A stretch of DNA of 64,000 nucleotides from Cellulomonas persica (GTDB lineage: Bacteria; Actinomycetota; Actinomycetes; Actinomycetales; Cellulomonadaceae): positions 1 to 64,000 of the forward strand of contig NZ_BJUA01000007.1 of the NCBI RefSeq assembly GCF_007989825.1, in the 5' to 3' direction. Made by a program: the position numbers and the translations under genes. A model generated the notes under the pieces. The model did no database searches, had not been told where the DNA came from, and worked only from the letters and a program-made list of their open reading frames with translations. Below, one piece after another: positions 22,555 through 31,688 of the stretch (the first letter of the stretch is position 1; each line of letters starts with the position of its first letter).

Positions 22555-23367
22555 TCAGTGCTCCTCGGAGATCGAGGAGGAGATGTAGACGGCGGTCAGC
22601 ACGACGAAGATGTACGCCTGCAGCGCGGCGACGAACACCTCGAAGAGCGTGATCGCGATGCCGCCCAGGAGGCTCGGCACGGCGAAGGCGGTCATGCCCG
22701 ACGCCTCACGGACGAAGAAGTCCGTCGCCGCGAAGCACAGGACGAGCATGAGGTGCCCGGCGACCATGTTCGCCATGAGTCGGATGGCCAGCGTCACGGG
22801 CCGGATGACGAACACCGTGAGGAACTCGACGGGCGTCAGCAGCACGTACAGGAACGGCGGGACGCCCGGGGGGAACAGGCTCGCCTTGAGGTAGCCGCCC
22901 AGCCCGTGCGCGCGGATGCCGGCGCCGAGGTACATGACGTAGACCCACAGCGCGAGCATGACCGGCAGGCCGATCAACGACGTGCCGGCGATGTTCAGGC
23001 CTGGGATGACGCCCGTGATGTTGAACGCGAGGATCGCGAAGAAGATCGTCGTCAGGAGCGCGACGTACTTGCCCGCCTTCTCCTTGCCGATGATGTCCTC
23101 GGCGACGTTCTTGCGGACGAAGTCGAGACCCATCTCGACGACGCTCTGCGCGCGGCCCGGGACGAGCTTCGCGCGGGAGGCGACGGTGCACACCAGGACG
23201 ACGAGCGCCACCGCCGCGATCAGGCGGACGAGCTGGATGCGGTTGAACTCCAGCAGCGTGCCCTCGAACAGGAAGGGCGGCGGGAAGAAGTCCGCGATCG
23301 ACGGCGTGTGGAAGCCGTTGCCCCCCTCGTCGGACGCGAGTGGCAGGAGGGTCGCGAGGCTGGACAG
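22555..23367 (-). CDS. atpB: ATP synthase Fo subunit a, probable CTG start
   Basis: About 270 aa. The C-terminal half has the essential Arg in LAIRLMANMVAGHLML and the ALQAYIFVVLTAVYI helix that faces the c ring. An ATG/GTG start at 23211 would remove the conserved N-terminal segment (FHTPSIADFFPPPFLFEGT) that homologues carry. Upstream in the same frame there is no ATG, GTG or TTG before the TAG at 23452-23454; the best candidate is CTG at 23367, six bases after AGGAG. The start is therefore inferred. The a subunit carries the proton half-channels. Confidence 0.88.
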   Translation of the reverse strand: MSSLATLLPLASDEGGNGFHTPSIADFFPPPFLFEGTLLEFNRIQLVRLIAAVALVVLVCTVASRAKLVPGRAQSVVEMGLDFVRKNVAEDIIGKEKAGKYVALLTTIFFAILAFNITGVIPGLNIAGTSLIGLPVMLALWVYVMYLGAGIRAHGLGGYLKASLFPPGVPPFLYVLLTPVEFLTVFVIRPVTLAIRLMANMVAGHLMLVLCFAATDFFVREASGMTAFAVPSLLGGIAITLFEVFVAALQAYIFVVLTAVYISSSISEEH

Positions 23368-23448
23368 GGTGCGCTCCTGGAGGTCGTCTGCGTCGGTGCC
23401 GCGTCGTCGCGGGCACGCCGGTTGACGCTGGGCCGTCGGGTCGAACGA

Positions 23449-23475
23449 AGCCTAACCCATGCGCAGGGCTGCCAA
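23449..23475 (-). promoter_or_regulatory. Probable promoter of the atp operon
   Basis: In the 145-base gap between atpI and atpB the minus strand has TAGGCT (23449-23454) with TTGGCA (23470-23475) 15 bases away, or CCTTGG (23472-23477) at 17 bases. Transcription would start near 23442, about 75 bases ahead of atpB. Confidence 0.4.
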
Positions 23476-23512
23476 GGCCTTCGTCCGGGACTGTCGTCCT
23501 ACGAATCGGGGA

Positions 23513-24013
23513 CTAGTGCGTGCTCTCCTCGCCCGCGCCCGGGAGCGGCTCCACGTACGGGATCCGGGCGCGCGTGACGGCGCGGTAGTCGAGGAACGCC
23601 GAGCCCACGACGCCGACGATCAGCACGACCGCGAGCACGCCGCGCGAGTAGAAGTCCTGGCCTCGCAGGATCGCGAGCACGACGACGACCACGGCGAGCT
23701 TCGCGAGCCACGTGCCCATGACGACGATCGCCATGGTCTGCGCGCTCGAGTGCGCCGTGCGCAGCATCGCGACGACCGTCGTCCCGGAGAACACCAGGGC
23801 GAGCCCCACGCCGATCAACGCACCCCACACGCCCTCGACGCCGGCGACGAGCCAGCCGATCCCGACGCCGAGCACGAGCAGCGCGCCGAGCAGCCACAGC
23901 GTCAGGCGCAGCGACGTCCGGAACACCTCCTCGGCGGTGGTGTCGTGCCGCGTCGCGGTCGGCTCGTCGGGCCGTCCGGAGCTGGGCCGGCCGGGGCTCG
24001 TCGGGTCGCTCAT
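23513..24013 (-). CDS. atpI: AtpI-like membrane protein
   Basis: 166 aa with four membrane segments (LWLLGALLVLGVGIGWLV, WGALIGVGLALVFSG, MAIVVMGTWLAKLAVVVVV, GVLAVVLIVGVVGSAFLDY). Its place just ahead of atpB, and the pattern of four helices, match the ATP synthase protein I group, which helps assemble the c ring or supply Mg2+. The sequence itself is poorly conserved, so the name rests mainly on position. The ATG overlaps the wecA stop by 4 bases. Confidence 0.75.
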   Translation of the reverse strand: MSDPTSPGRPSSGRPDEPTATRHDTTAEEVFRTSLRLTLWLLGALLVLGVGIGWLVAGVEGVWGALIGVGLALVFSGTTVVAMLRTAHSSAQTMAIVVMGTWLAKLAVVVVVLAILRGQDFYSRGVLAVVLIVGVVGSAFLDYRAVTRARIPYVEPLPGAGEESTH

Positions 24014-25122
24014 GCGGTACCAACTCCTGGGGTGCGGTGCGAACGGCCGCGCAGCGGCCCGATGGTCAGCAGGACGGCGACGACGACGGCCGCGGCGAAG
24101 ATCCACAGCACGGTCGTCGTCGAGAACACGACGAGCGCGCCCACACCGTAGGCGAAGACGGCCGTCCAGACGTACATGATGGCCACCGCGCGGCGGTGGC
24201 TGTGCCCGAGCGCGAGCAGCCGGTGGTGCAGGTGCAGGCGGTCGGGGTGGAACGGGGACTTGCCCTGGATCGTGCGGCGCACGATCGCCAGGCCCATGTC
24301 GAGCAGCGGCAGCAGGAGCACCGCGATGGGCAGCAGCACGGGCAGGAACGCGGGGAAGGACTGGCGTCGCGAGATCTGCTCGGGGTCGATCTGCCCGGTC
24401 ACGACGATGGCCGCGGCCGACAGCACGAACCCGAGCAGCATCGCGCCCGAGTCCCCCATGAAGATGCGTGCTGGGTACACGTTGTGCGGCAGGAACCCGA
24501 TGCACGCTCCCACGAGGGCCGCCAGGACGAGCGCGGACAGGCTCGCGTAGTCGCCCGACGTCGCGCGCGTGAGCAGGTAGCAGTACAGGAAGAAGGCGCC
24601 GCCGCCGATCGCGAGCACGCCCGCAGCCAGGCCGTCGAGCCCATCGACGAAGTTCACCGCGTTCATCGCGACGACGACCGTGACGATCGTCAGGAACGTC
24701 CACATGCGCGTCGAGGAGACCGTGACCCCGCCGAGCGGGAGCTGGTAGAGCTGCACGCCCTGCCACGCGAGGAAGCCCGCGGCGAGCACCTGCCCCATGA
24801 GCTTGGTGAGCCAGTCGAGGTCCCAGATGTCGTCGGCCACGCCGAGCAGCACGACGAGGCCCGCGCCGCCGACGATCCCGACGAGCGCGCGCGGGTTGTC
24901 GTACACGCCCGCGAGGAACGGCAGCGGGCTCGCGAGCACGATCGCCACAACGATGCCCAGGAACATCGCCAGCCCGCCGAGCCGAGGCGTCGGCACCGCG
25001 TGCACGTCGCGGTCGCGCACGGCCGTGATCGCACCCCACCGCAGCGCGCACCAGCGCGCGAGCGGGGTCGTCAGGTAGGCGACCGCCGCCGCGATGATCC
25101 CGACGAGCAGGTAGACCCTCAC
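24010..25122 (-). CDS. wecA: Undecaprenyl-phosphate GlcNAc-1-phosphate transferase (WecA/TagO/Rfe type)
   Basis: 370 aa, about eleven membrane helices. The catalytic loops of the MraY/WecA family are visible: VPTPRLGG, LGVADDIWDLDW, NAVNFVDGLDGLAAG, ARIFMGDSGAMLLG and the HPDRLHLHHRLL motif. It moves GlcNAc-1-phosphate onto undecaprenyl phosphate, the first step of arabinogalactan-like or teichoic-type wall polymers. The position between tsaC and atpI is the same as for rfe in mycobacteria. GTG start overlaps the tsaC stop by 4 bases. Confidence 0.9.
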   Translation of the reverse strand: MRVYLLVGIIAAAVAYLTTPLARWCALRWGAITAVRDRDVHAVPTPRLGGLAMFLGIVVAIVLASPLPFLAGVYDNPRALVGIVGGAGLVVLLGVADDIWDLDWLTKLMGQVLAAGFLAWQGVQLYQLPLGGVTVSSTRMWTFLTIVTVVVAMNAVNFVDGLDGLAAGVLAIGGGAFFLYCYLLTRATSGDYASLSALVLAALVGACIGFLPHNVYPARIFMGDSGAMLLGFVLSAAAIVVTGQIDPEQISRRQSFPAFLPVLLPIAVLLLPLLDMGLAIVRRTIQGKSPFHPDRLHLHHRLLALGHSHRRAVAIMYVWTAVFAYGVGALVVFSTTTVLWIFAAAVVVAVLLTIGPLRGRSHRTPGVGTA

Positions 25123-25907
25123 CCGCCGGCACCGGCCCCGCGCGCGTCGTCGTCGGAGCCGCCGTGGTCGTCGGAGGCGTGCTCGGCAGCGGAGGCGTGG
25201 TCGTCAGCGGAGGCGTGGTCGTCAGCCGCGTGCCCGTCACCGGCGGCGTCGGGCAGCCGTCCGTCGGTCCCGCGCACGGGCGCGATCTCGTTGAGCGCGG
25301 CGAGCGTGATCGCCCCCTGACGCACGACCTGCAGGCGCGAGCCCGTCGCGTCGACGATCGTCGAGGCGACCTGCCCGGGCGACTCGCCCGCGTCGAGGTA
25401 CACGCGCACGCGGTCGCCGAGCATGCGGTAGGCGTCGGCCGCGGTGAGTGCGGCGTCCTCACCCGTGCGGTTCGCGCTCGAGACCGCCATCGGGCCGGTG
25501 CGCTTGAGCAGCGCGCGTGCCGCCGGGTGGTCGGGCACGCGCAACGCGACGGTGCCGTGCGTCTCCCCCAGGTCCCACGCGAGCGACGGCTGCGCGCGCA
25601 CGATCAGCGTCAGGCCGCCCGGCCAGAACGCCTCGGCGAGCAGGCGTGCGTGCGCGGGCACGTCGGTCGCGAGGCCGTCGAGCGTGCGGACGTCGCCGAT
25701 GAGGACGGGCGGAGGCATCTGCCGGCCGCGTCCCTTGGCGTCGAGCAACGCCTGGACGGCGGGCGGCGAGAACGCGTCGGCGCCGATCCCGTAGACGGTG
25801 TCGGTCGGCAGGACGACGAGGCCGCCGTTGGCGATCACGTCGACCGCCTCGTCGAGCGCCGGGCCCCAGGTCGCCGCGTCGTGGGCGGGCAAGGTGCGCG
25901 CAGTCAC
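25119..25907 (-). CDS. tsaC: L-threonylcarbamoyladenylate synthase with acidic/His-rich tail
   Basis: 262 aa. The YrdC/Sua5 core (about 15-210) has VLPTDTVYGIGADAF, AKGRGRQMPPPVLIG, WPGGLTLIV and the SSANRTGE motif. It makes threonylcarbamoyl-AMP from Thr, bicarbonate and ATP for the t6A modification of tRNAs. The C-terminal 45 residues are an unusual tail of Asp, His, Ala and Ser built on a six-residue repeat (DDHASA) and encoded by an 18-bp tandem repeat. The GTG start overlaps the prmC stop by 4 bases. Confidence 0.92.
   Translation of the reverse strand: MTARTLPAHDAATWGPALDEAVDVIANGGLVVLPTDTVYGIGADAFSPPAVQALLDAKGRGRQMPPPVLIGDVRTLDGLATDVPAHARLLAEAFWPGGLTLIVRAQPSLAWDLGETHGTVALRVPDHPAARALLKRTGPMAVSSANRTGEDAALTAADAYRMLGDRVRVYLDAGESPGQVASTIVDATGSRLQVVRQGAITLAALNEIAPVRGTDGRLPDAAGDGHAADDHASADDHASAAEHASDDHGGSDDDARGAGAGG
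25171..25224. repeat. 18-bp tandem repeat in the tsaC tail
   Basis: Two identical units GCGGAGGCGTGGTCGTCA (25189-25206, 25207-25224) preceded by a degenerate unit (25171-25188). In frame, so copy-number change only alters the length of the His/Asp tail. Confidence 0.8.
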
Positions 25908-26875
25908 GCGAAGGATCCTGCCACGTGCGGAGCGCTGCTCCGGCGAGCGACGAGCATCCGGGGTCGTCCGGTCAGGTCGGGCAGGGTCGCGATCTCGACG
26001 AACGCACCGGTCTGCGCCGCCGCGACACGCGCGTCGACGTCCTGGACCTCGGCGTGCTCCAGGACGAGCAGGCCACCCGGCGCGAGCAGCCGGGACGCGG
26101 CGGCGATCACCGCGCGCGGCACGTCCAGACCGTCGGCCCCGCCGCCGTAGAGCGCGAGGTCGGGGTCGTGGTCGCGGACCTCGGGCTCGCGCGGCACGGC
26201 GTGCGGCGGCACGTACGGCGGGTTGGAGACCAGCACGTCGACCGTCCCGACGAGGTCGGCCAGCAGGTCGGCGGCGCGCACGTCCCCCTGCTCGACGCGC
26301 AGCCGACCCGTCCCGACCGCGCCACTGTTGGCGCGCGTGAGTGCGACCGCCTCGGCCGACAGGTCCACCGCGACGACCCGCGCACCGGGGACCTCGGTGT
26401 CGACCGACAGCGCGATCGCGCCCGTGCCGCAGCACAGGTCGACGACGAGGGGGCTGCGCCCCGCGGCGACCAGGCGTGCGGCCTCGTCGATCGCGACCTG
26501 TGCAACCACCTCGGTCTCGGGGCGCGGGACGAACACGCGCGGCTCGACCCGCAGCGTCAGGTACCGGAAGGCGGTGTGGCCGACGATGTGCTGCAGCGGC
26601 TCGCGGGCGCGGCGCCGGTCGACCAGCGCCGCGAACTGCTCGACGAAGCCCTCGGGCGCCGGGTCGGGCGCGAGCGCGAGCTCGAGGCGCGGCAGGCCGA
26701 GCACGAACGCCGCGAGCGCGGTCGCGTCGACGCGCGGCGACGGCACGCCCGCCTCGTCGAGCACGCGCACGGCACCCTCGACGAGCGCACGGACCCCCGG
26801 CACGCGCGGCGTCGTGCTGGTGCCGCTGCCCGTGCCGCTGCCTGTGCCGAGGGCGGCGTCGGCCCCGCCGCTCAC
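25904..26875 (-). CDS. prmC: Peptide chain release factor N5-glutamine methyltransferase
   Basis: 323 aa. It has an N-terminal helical domain, the SAM-binding strand [13 protein letters not shown] and the catalytic NPPYVPP motif. It methylates the Gln of the GGQ motif of release factors; its target PrfA is encoded directly upstream with a 4-base overlap. GTG start. A Gly/Ser/Thr-rich start (about 1-24) has no counterpart in most homologues, so a later start is possible. Confidence 0.94.
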   Translation of the reverse strand: MSGGADAALGTGSGTGSGTSTTPRVPGVRALVEGAVRVLDEAGVPSPRVDATALAAFVLGLPRLELALAPDPAPEGFVEQFAALVDRRRAREPLQHIVGHTAFRYLTLRVEPRVFVPRPETEVVAQVAIDEAARLVAAGRSPLVVDLCCGTGAIALSVDTEVPGARVVAVDLSAEAVALTRANSGAVGTGRLRVEQGDVRAADLLADLVGTVDVLVSNPPYVPPHAVPREPEVRDHDPDLALYGGGADGLDVPRAVIAAASRLLAPGGLLVLEHAEVQDVDARVAAAQTGAFVEIATLPDLTGRPRMLVARRSSAPHVAGSFA

Positions 26876-27957
26876 GCGCCCGCCTCGGCGAGCCGCGCGG
26901 CCTCGTCGGCCTCGATGGCCGAGGCGATCACCGGCCCGAGGTCACCGGCCAGCACCGCGTCCAGGTTGTAGGCCTTGTAGCCCGTGCGGTGGTCGGCGAT
27001 GCGGTTCTCGGGAAAGTTGTACGTGCGGATCCGCTCCGAGCGGTCGACGGTGCGGACCTGGCTGCGCCGCGCCTCGCTCGCCGCCGCGGCGGCCTCCTCC
27101 TGGCGCGCAGCGAGCAGCCGCGCGCGCAGCACGCGCATCGCCTGCTCGCGGTTCTGGAGCTGGGACTTCTCGTTCTGCATCGACACGACGATGCCCGTGG
27201 GCAGGTGCGTGATGCGCACCGCCGAGTCCGTGGTGTTGACCGACTGCCCTCCCGGGCCCGACGAGCGGTACACGTCGATCCGCAGGTCGTTCGGGTCGAT
27301 CTCGACCTCACCCTCGTCGTCCGCCTCGGGGAACACGAGCACGCCCGCGGCCGACGTGTGGATCCGCCCCGCGGACTCCGTCACGGGGACGCGCTGCACG
27401 CGGTGCACGCCGCCCTCGTACTTCAGGTGCGCCCATACGCCGTCCTCGGGCGCCACCGTGCCACGCGCCTTGACCGCGACCTGCACGTCCTTGAAGCCCC
27501 CGAGGTCCGACGGCGTCGACTCGAGCACCTGCGTCGCCCAGCCCTTGTGCTCGGCGTACCGCAGGTACATGCGCAGCAGGTCGCCCGCGAACAGCGCGGA
27601 CTCCTCGCCCCCCTCGCCGGCCTTGATCTCGAGGATCACGTCGCGGGCGTCGTCGGGGTCGCGCGGGATGAGGACCTCGCGCAGGCGTGCCGCGGCCTCG
27701 TCGGCGGCGGCCTGCAGCGCGGGCAGCTCGGCGGCGAACGCCGCGTCCTCGTCCGCGAGCTCCGCGGCCGCCGCGGCGTCGTCGGACGCGGTGCGCCATG
27801 CGCGGTAGGCCTGCGCGACCCGGCCGAGCTCGGCGTACCGCCGGCCCAGCGTCCGGGCACGACCGGCGTCGGCGTGCACCGCCGGGTCGGCGAGCTGCGC
27901 CTCGATCTGTGCGTGCTCGGCGAGCAGCGCCTGTGCCGCGGCGAACTGCTCGCTCAC
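26872..27957 (-). CDS. prfA: Peptide chain release factor 1
   Basis: 361 aa. The GGQ motif (236-238, [17 protein letters not shown]) acts in the peptidyl-transferase centre. [17 protein letters not shown] segment and the anticodon-like region upstream are present. It reads UAA and UAG. GTG start 27957. The rpmE gene and a long hairpin lie upstream; prmC, tsaC and wecA follow in an overlapping chain. Confidence 0.95.
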   Translation of the reverse strand: MSEQFAAAQALLAEHAQIEAQLADPAVHADAGRARTLGRRYAELGRVAQAYRAWRTASDDAAAAAELADEDAAFAAELPALQAAADEAAARLREVLIPRDPDDARDVILEIKAGEGGEESALFAGDLLRMYLRYAEHKGWATQVLESTPSDLGGFKDVQVAVKARGTVAPEDGVWAHLKYEGGVHRVQRVPVTESAGRIHTSAAGVLVFPEADDEGEVEIDPNDLRIDVYRSSGPGGQSVNTTDSAVRITHLPTGIVVSMQNEKSQLQNREQAMRVLRARLLAARQEEAAAAASEARRSQVRTVDRSERIRTYNFPENRIADHRTGYKAYNLDAVLAGDLGPVIASAIEADEAARLAEAGA

Positions 27958-28016
27958 GGGTCTCCCTCAGGTCGACGGACGTGCGTGGGGCACGCCGCGC
28001 GCACCCCGGGAACGAC

Positions 28017-28082
28017 GCAGCGCCGGTGCCCTCGCGGACACTGCCATGGAGGGCAGTCGTCCGCGCCGGGCACCGGCGCTGC
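28017..28082 (-). terminator. Long hairpin between rpmE and prfA
   Basis: Outer arms of 15 bp (28017-28031 with 28068-28082) and inner complementary segments (about 28033-28045 with 28052-28065) make a 66-base hairpin starting seven bases past the rpmE stop. It is a strong terminator or attenuator, or a structured leader that tunes prfA. No U-tract follows. Confidence 0.65.
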
Positions 28083-28089
28083 GGAGGTG

Positions 28090-28302
28090 CTAGTTGGCCT
28101 TCTTGCCGTAGCGCGCCTCGAAGCGGGCCACGCGGCCACCGGTGTCGAGGATCTTCTGCTTGCCCGTGTAGAACGGGTGGCACGCGCTGCAGACGTCGGC
28201 GTGGATCTTGCCGCTCGTCACGGTGCTGCGGGTGACGAAGGTGTTCCCGCACGTGCACGTCACCTCGGTGACGACGTACTCGGGGTGGATGTCAGACTTC
28301 AC
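28090..28302 (-). CDS. rpmE: 50S ribosomal protein L31, zinc-binding form
   Basis: 70 aa. The four cysteines (TCTCGN and DVCSACHPF) are the C+ zinc-binding version of L31, which is displaced by a Cys-free paralogue under zinc starvation in other bacteria. [20 protein letters not shown] is the conserved C-terminal part. A CATGAT -10-like box on the minus strand lies near 28375-28380. Confidence 0.96.
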   Translation of the reverse strand: MKSDIHPEYVVTEVTCTCGNTFVTRSTVTSGKIHADVCSACHPFYTGKQKILDTGGRVARFEARYGKKAN

Positions 28303-28498
28303 GAGAGCTCTCCTTGGTGGGATGTCCCCGGGTCCCGACGCGGAGCGCGCGGGTGAACCGCAGACCAGCGAACCATCATGCCAGAACCTGCGGCGCGCCC
28401 GAAATCATCCCGAGGTCGCGACGAGTGACGTCCGACTCCCCGCGCGCGAGCCCTCGTCGACCGCGGTACGGCGCCCGAGGGCTCTCTAGGATGCTCGG

Positions 28499-29644
28499 GT
28501 GCCGTCCCCCCAGCGTGAGCGCCTCGTCGTCGGGCTCGTCATCGACGACAACCTCGACCGTCCCGACGGCGTGCAGCAGTACGTGCTGACCCTCGGCGCC
28601 GAGCTCACGCGCCGCGGCCACGACGTGCACTACATCGCCTCGACCACCGTGCGGACGGACCTGCCGAACCTGCACGTGATCGGGCGCAACGTCGGCGTCA
28701 CGTTCAACGGCAACCGGCTGAACACGCCGCTGCCCGCCTCGCGCGCACAGGTGCGCGAGCTGTTCGAGCGCGTGGACTTCGACGTGCTGCACGTGCAGAT
28801 GCCGTACTCCCCCGTGCTCGCCGGCGCGCTGGTCTCGGCCGCACCCGCGCGGACCGCGGTCGTCGGGACGTTCCACATCTACCCGCACTCGTGGTGGGTG
28901 ACCGCCGGGACCCGCCTCCTCGGGCTCGTCGAGCGACGACGGCTGCGCCGGTTCGCGCGCGTGTTCGCCACGTCCGAGGCCGCGGCGTCGTTCGCGGACG
29001 CGACGTTCGGCGTGCCGACGCGGGTGCTCGGCAACCCCGTGGACGTCGCGCGGTTCGCGCCCTCGACCGACGAGCCGGCGGCCGACGAGCCCGTGCGCAT
29101 CGTGTTCCTCGGACGTCTCGTGCCGCGCAAGGGCCCGCGCGAGCTGCTCGCCGCCGCCGTCGCGATGACGCACGCGGGCACGCGGCACGCGTGGACGCTC
29201 ACGCTCGCCGGACGCGGTCCGCTGCACGACGAGCTCGCCGCGACCGTCGAGCGCGAGGGGCTGACCAACGTCGAGCTGCCCGGGTTCGTCGCCGAGGAGG
29301 ACAAGGCCGCGCTGCTCGCGTCCGCGGACGTCGTCGCGCTGCCGTCCACGGGAGGTGAGAGCTTCGGCATCTCCGTCGTCGAGGCGCTGGCCGCCGCGCG
29401 CGGCGTGGTGCTGGCGGGCGACAACCCCGGGTACCGCACGACGATGCACGGCCTCGAGCGCCAGCTCCTCGACCCCGCCGACACCGCCATGTTCTCCCAG
29501 GTGCTCGCGCGCTGGGTCGACGACCGGGAGGGCCGCGCCGAGATCGCGCAGCGCCAGCGCGTGGCAGCCGCGCGGTTCGACACGCCCGCGATCGCCGACG
29601 AGGTCGAGCGCGGCTACCGGGCCGCGCTCGACGCCCGGCCCTAG
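28499..29644 (+). CDS. GT4-family glycosyltransferase
   Basis: 381 aa. The N-terminal GT-B domain has VVGLVIDDNLDRPDGVQQYV; the C-terminal domain has FLGRLVPRKGPRELL and the E-x7-E motif GESFGISVVEAL that binds the nucleotide sugar. It is related to the mannosyltransferases of phosphatidylinositol mannoside synthesis, but donor and acceptor cannot be fixed from sequence. The GTG at 28499 sits six bases after a TAGGAT box, so the transcript may be leaderless. It is oriented opposite to the housekeeping genes on both sides. Confidence 0.88.
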   Translation: MPSPQRERLVVGLVIDDNLDRPDGVQQYVLTLGAELTRRGHDVHYIASTTVRTDLPNLHVIGRNVGVTFNGNRLNTPLPASRAQVRELFERVDFDVLHVQMPYSPVLAGALVSAAPARTAVVGTFHIYPHSWWVTAGTRLLGLVERRRLRRFARVFATSEAAASFADATFGVPTRVLGNPVDVARFAPSTDEPAADEPVRIVFLGRLVPRKGPRELLAAAVAMTHAGTRHAWTLTLAGRGPLHDELAATVEREGLTNVELPGFVAEEDKAALLASADVVALPSTGGESFGISVVEALAAARGVVLAGDNPGYRTTMHGLERQLLDPADTAMFSQVLARWVDDREGRAEIAQRQRVAAARFDTPAIADEVERGYRAALDARP

Positions 29645-29745
29645 CCGACTCCGCCCCGGCACGTGCCGCACGTCGCGCCCGGAGTGCGGGGCGCGGCACC
29701 TGGCCCCAGGCTTGAGAGCATGCTGCCGCGGAACCGGAGGGCGCG

Positions 29746-30384
29746 ATGACGACCACCGATCAGGCCACCGACCTCACCCCCGACCCGGACGCCGCCGAGC
29801 GCGAGATCCTGCTGCGGTACCTCGCCGTCGCTCGGGACTGCCTCGTCTGGAAGCTCGACGGGTTGTCCGAGCGGGACGCTCGCTGGCCCGTGACCCCGAC
29901 GGGCACCAACCTGCTCGGGCTGGTCAAGCACGCGGCGGGCGTCGAGATCGGCTACTTCGGGGAGACGTTCGGGCGCGCGTGGCCCGGTCCGGACCTGGCC
30001 TGGATGCGCGACGACGCACCGGTCGACGCCGACATGTGGGCGGCCGCGCACGAGTCCGTGCCGTACCTCGTCGACCTGTACCGCTCGGTCTGGGCCTTCG
30101 CCGACGACCTGCTCACGACCGCTCCGCTGGACCTGCCCGGCCATGTCCCGTGGTGGGCGAACGGCGACGTCACGCTGCGCCAGGTCGTCGTGCACGTCAC
30201 CTCCGACCTGACCCGGCACGCGGGGCACGCCGACATCGTGCGTGAGCTCCTCGACGGTGCGGTCGGGTTGCGCCCGCAGGCGCTGAACGTCCCTGAGCAG
30301 TCCGCTCAGGACTGGGCCGACTACGTGCGCGACCTGCGCACGCTCGCCGACTCGTTCGCCACGACACCGAGGAGCACGTCATGA
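29746..30384 (+). CDS. DinB/DUF664-family protein
   Basis: 212 aa. The four-helix fold is suggested by LGLVKHAAGVEIGYFGE near the middle and HVTSDLTRHAGHADIVRE near the end; the three His residues of these segments are the expected metal ligands. Such proteins include thiol-dependent (mycothiol or bacillithiol) S-transferases. The stop overlaps the next ATG by 4 bases, so it is translationally coupled to an FMN reductase; a shared redox or detoxification role is plausible. Confidence 0.85.
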   Translation: MTTTDQATDLTPDPDAAEREILLRYLAVARDCLVWKLDGLSERDARWPVTPTGTNLLGLVKHAAGVEIGYFGETFGRAWPGPDLAWMRDDAPVDADMWAAAHESVPYLVDLYRSVWAFADDLLTTAPLDLPGHVPWWANGDVTLRQVVVHVTSDLTRHAGHADIVRELLDGAVGLRPQALNVPEQSAQDWADYVRDLRTLADSFATTPRSTS

Positions 30385-30965
30385 GCTACCGGATCGGCTA
30401 CTTCGTCGGCAGCCTGTCGAGCACGTCGATCAACCGCGTCCTGTCCCGCGCGCTGATCTCGCTCGCACCCCCGTCGCTCGAGTTCCACGAGATCGGCATC
30501 CGCGACCTGCCGCTCTACAGCCCCGACCACGACGAGGACTTCCCGCCCGAGGGCCGCGCCCTCAAGGCCGCGATCGAGTCCGCCGACGGCATCCTGTTCG
30601 TCACCCCCGAGTACAACCGGTCGATCCCCGGGGCGCTCAAGAACGCGATCGACTGGGGATCGCGGCCGTGGGGCACGAACTCGTTCGCCCGCAAGCCGAC
30701 CGGCATCGTCGGTGCCTCGCCCAGCCCGATCGGCACGGCGGTGATGCAGTCGTCGATGCGCTCGGTGCTCAGCTTCCTCAACGCTCCGCAGCTCAACGCT
30801 CCCGAGGTCTACCTGACGTTCAAGCCCGAGCACTACGCCGAGGACGGCACGGTCACCGACGAGTCGACCGCCGAGTTCCTGCGCCACTACATGTCGGAGT
30901 ACGCCGCGTTCGTCGAGCGCGTCCTGTCGGTCACGGCCCCGGGCCACATCGGCGACCGCGACTGA
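30381..30965 (+). CDS. NAD(P)H-dependent FMN reductase
   Basis: 194 aa. The flavodoxin-like phosphate loop GSLSSTSINRVL (11-22) and the flavin-contact motif TPEYNRSIPGALKNAIDW identify the NADPH-dependent FMN-reductase family, which supplies reduced flavin or reduces quinones, azo dyes or metals. Coupled to the DinB-like gene (ATGA overlap). Confidence 0.9.
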   Translation: MSYRIGYFVGSLSSTSINRVLSRALISLAPPSLEFHEIGIRDLPLYSPDHDEDFPPEGRALKAAIESADGILFVTPEYNRSIPGALKNAIDWGSRPWGTNSFARKPTGIVGASPSPIGTAVMQSSMRSVLSFLNAPQLNAPEVYLTFKPEHYAEDGTVTDESTAEFLRHYMSEYAAFVERVLSVTAPGHIGDRD

Positions 30966-31009
30966 CCGCACCCCGCCCCGAGCGGACTCAGGGCCGCACC
31001 GCTGCGGCC

Positions 31010-31101
31010 GAGCGCGGTAGACCCGCGCCGAGCGCCGGCCCTGGACGGCCGCGCCGGCGCCCGATCGACCGCGCTCGTGCTCGATGCGCCGCGCTCGCGT
31101 T
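31010..31101. repeat. Repeat block A of the 20-bp-period family
   Basis: Two units in one orientation (GAGCGCGGTAG at 31010 and a variant at 31030), a GC-rich centre, then two units in the opposite orientation (31062-31081, 31082-31101). The unit is about CGATCTACCGCGCTCGCGCT. The block ends 25 bases from the MazF-like gene. Confidence 0.75.
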
Positions 31102-31126
31102 GCACGCGGACGCGACCCGCGTGGGC

Positions 31127-31642
31127 TCAGGGCGCGGGGGCTGCCTTCTCGCGGGCCTGCTCGAACCAGAGCACGGTTGCCGCGCCGGCATCACCGACCC
31201 GGCGGCGGAACGCGCCGCGCGGCAGCGTGCGCGGCGCGAGGTCGACCCAGCCCTGGACGAGCATCCCCGGCAGCCCGGCCGGCGCGCGCACATGGTCGCG
31301 CCGCCCGCTCTTGTCCTGCGACGTGAACCGTGCGACGACCACCCGCCGCCGCTCGCGACGGAGCACCAGCACGGGCCTGTCCTTGGCGCCGGGGCCGTCG
31401 TCGAACGGCACCCTCGCGAACCAGATCTCCCCCGGCCGCGGCCCACCGCGCACCCGCCGTCGAATGAGCGTCCGGACGACGACCAGCAGCGTCACCACCG
31501 CGGCGGCGACGAGCGCCAGCTCCAGGTCGGTGCGCTCCCCGAGCCAGTCGAGCGGCGTCGCGAGCCACTCCTGCGCGGACGCCAGCACCCGCTCGACGAG
31601 TCGGTCGTCGGGCACGTCCACTGCGGCGGGCACTCCAGGCAC
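31127..31642 (-). CDS. Membrane-anchored MazF/PemK-like protein
   Basis: 171 aa. After a short helical N-terminus there is one membrane segment (about 40-60, LELALVAAAVVTLLVVVRTLI in part), then a MazF/PemK-type domain (about 69-165) with RPGEIWFARVPFDDG and KDRPVLVL. Soluble MazF toxins cut RNA; this one is tethered to the membrane and no antitoxin gene is adjacent, so it may not be a classical toxin. Start uncertain (GTG 31642, weak ribosome site). It is flanked on both sides by the 20-bp-period repeat blocks, as if carried in a cassette. Confidence 0.7.
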   Translation of the reverse strand: MPGVPAAVDVPDDRLVERVLASAQEWLATPLDWLGERTDLELALVAAAVVTLLVVVRTLIRRRVRGGPRPGEIWFARVPFDDGPGAKDRPVLVLRRERRRVVVARFTSQDKSGRRDHVRAPAGLPGMLVQGWVDLAPRTLPRGAFRRRVGDAGAATVLWFEQAREKAAPAP

Positions 31643-31688
31643 CCCTCAGCATCGACCACCGCCCACCCACCCTTGAGCCCGACCCACC

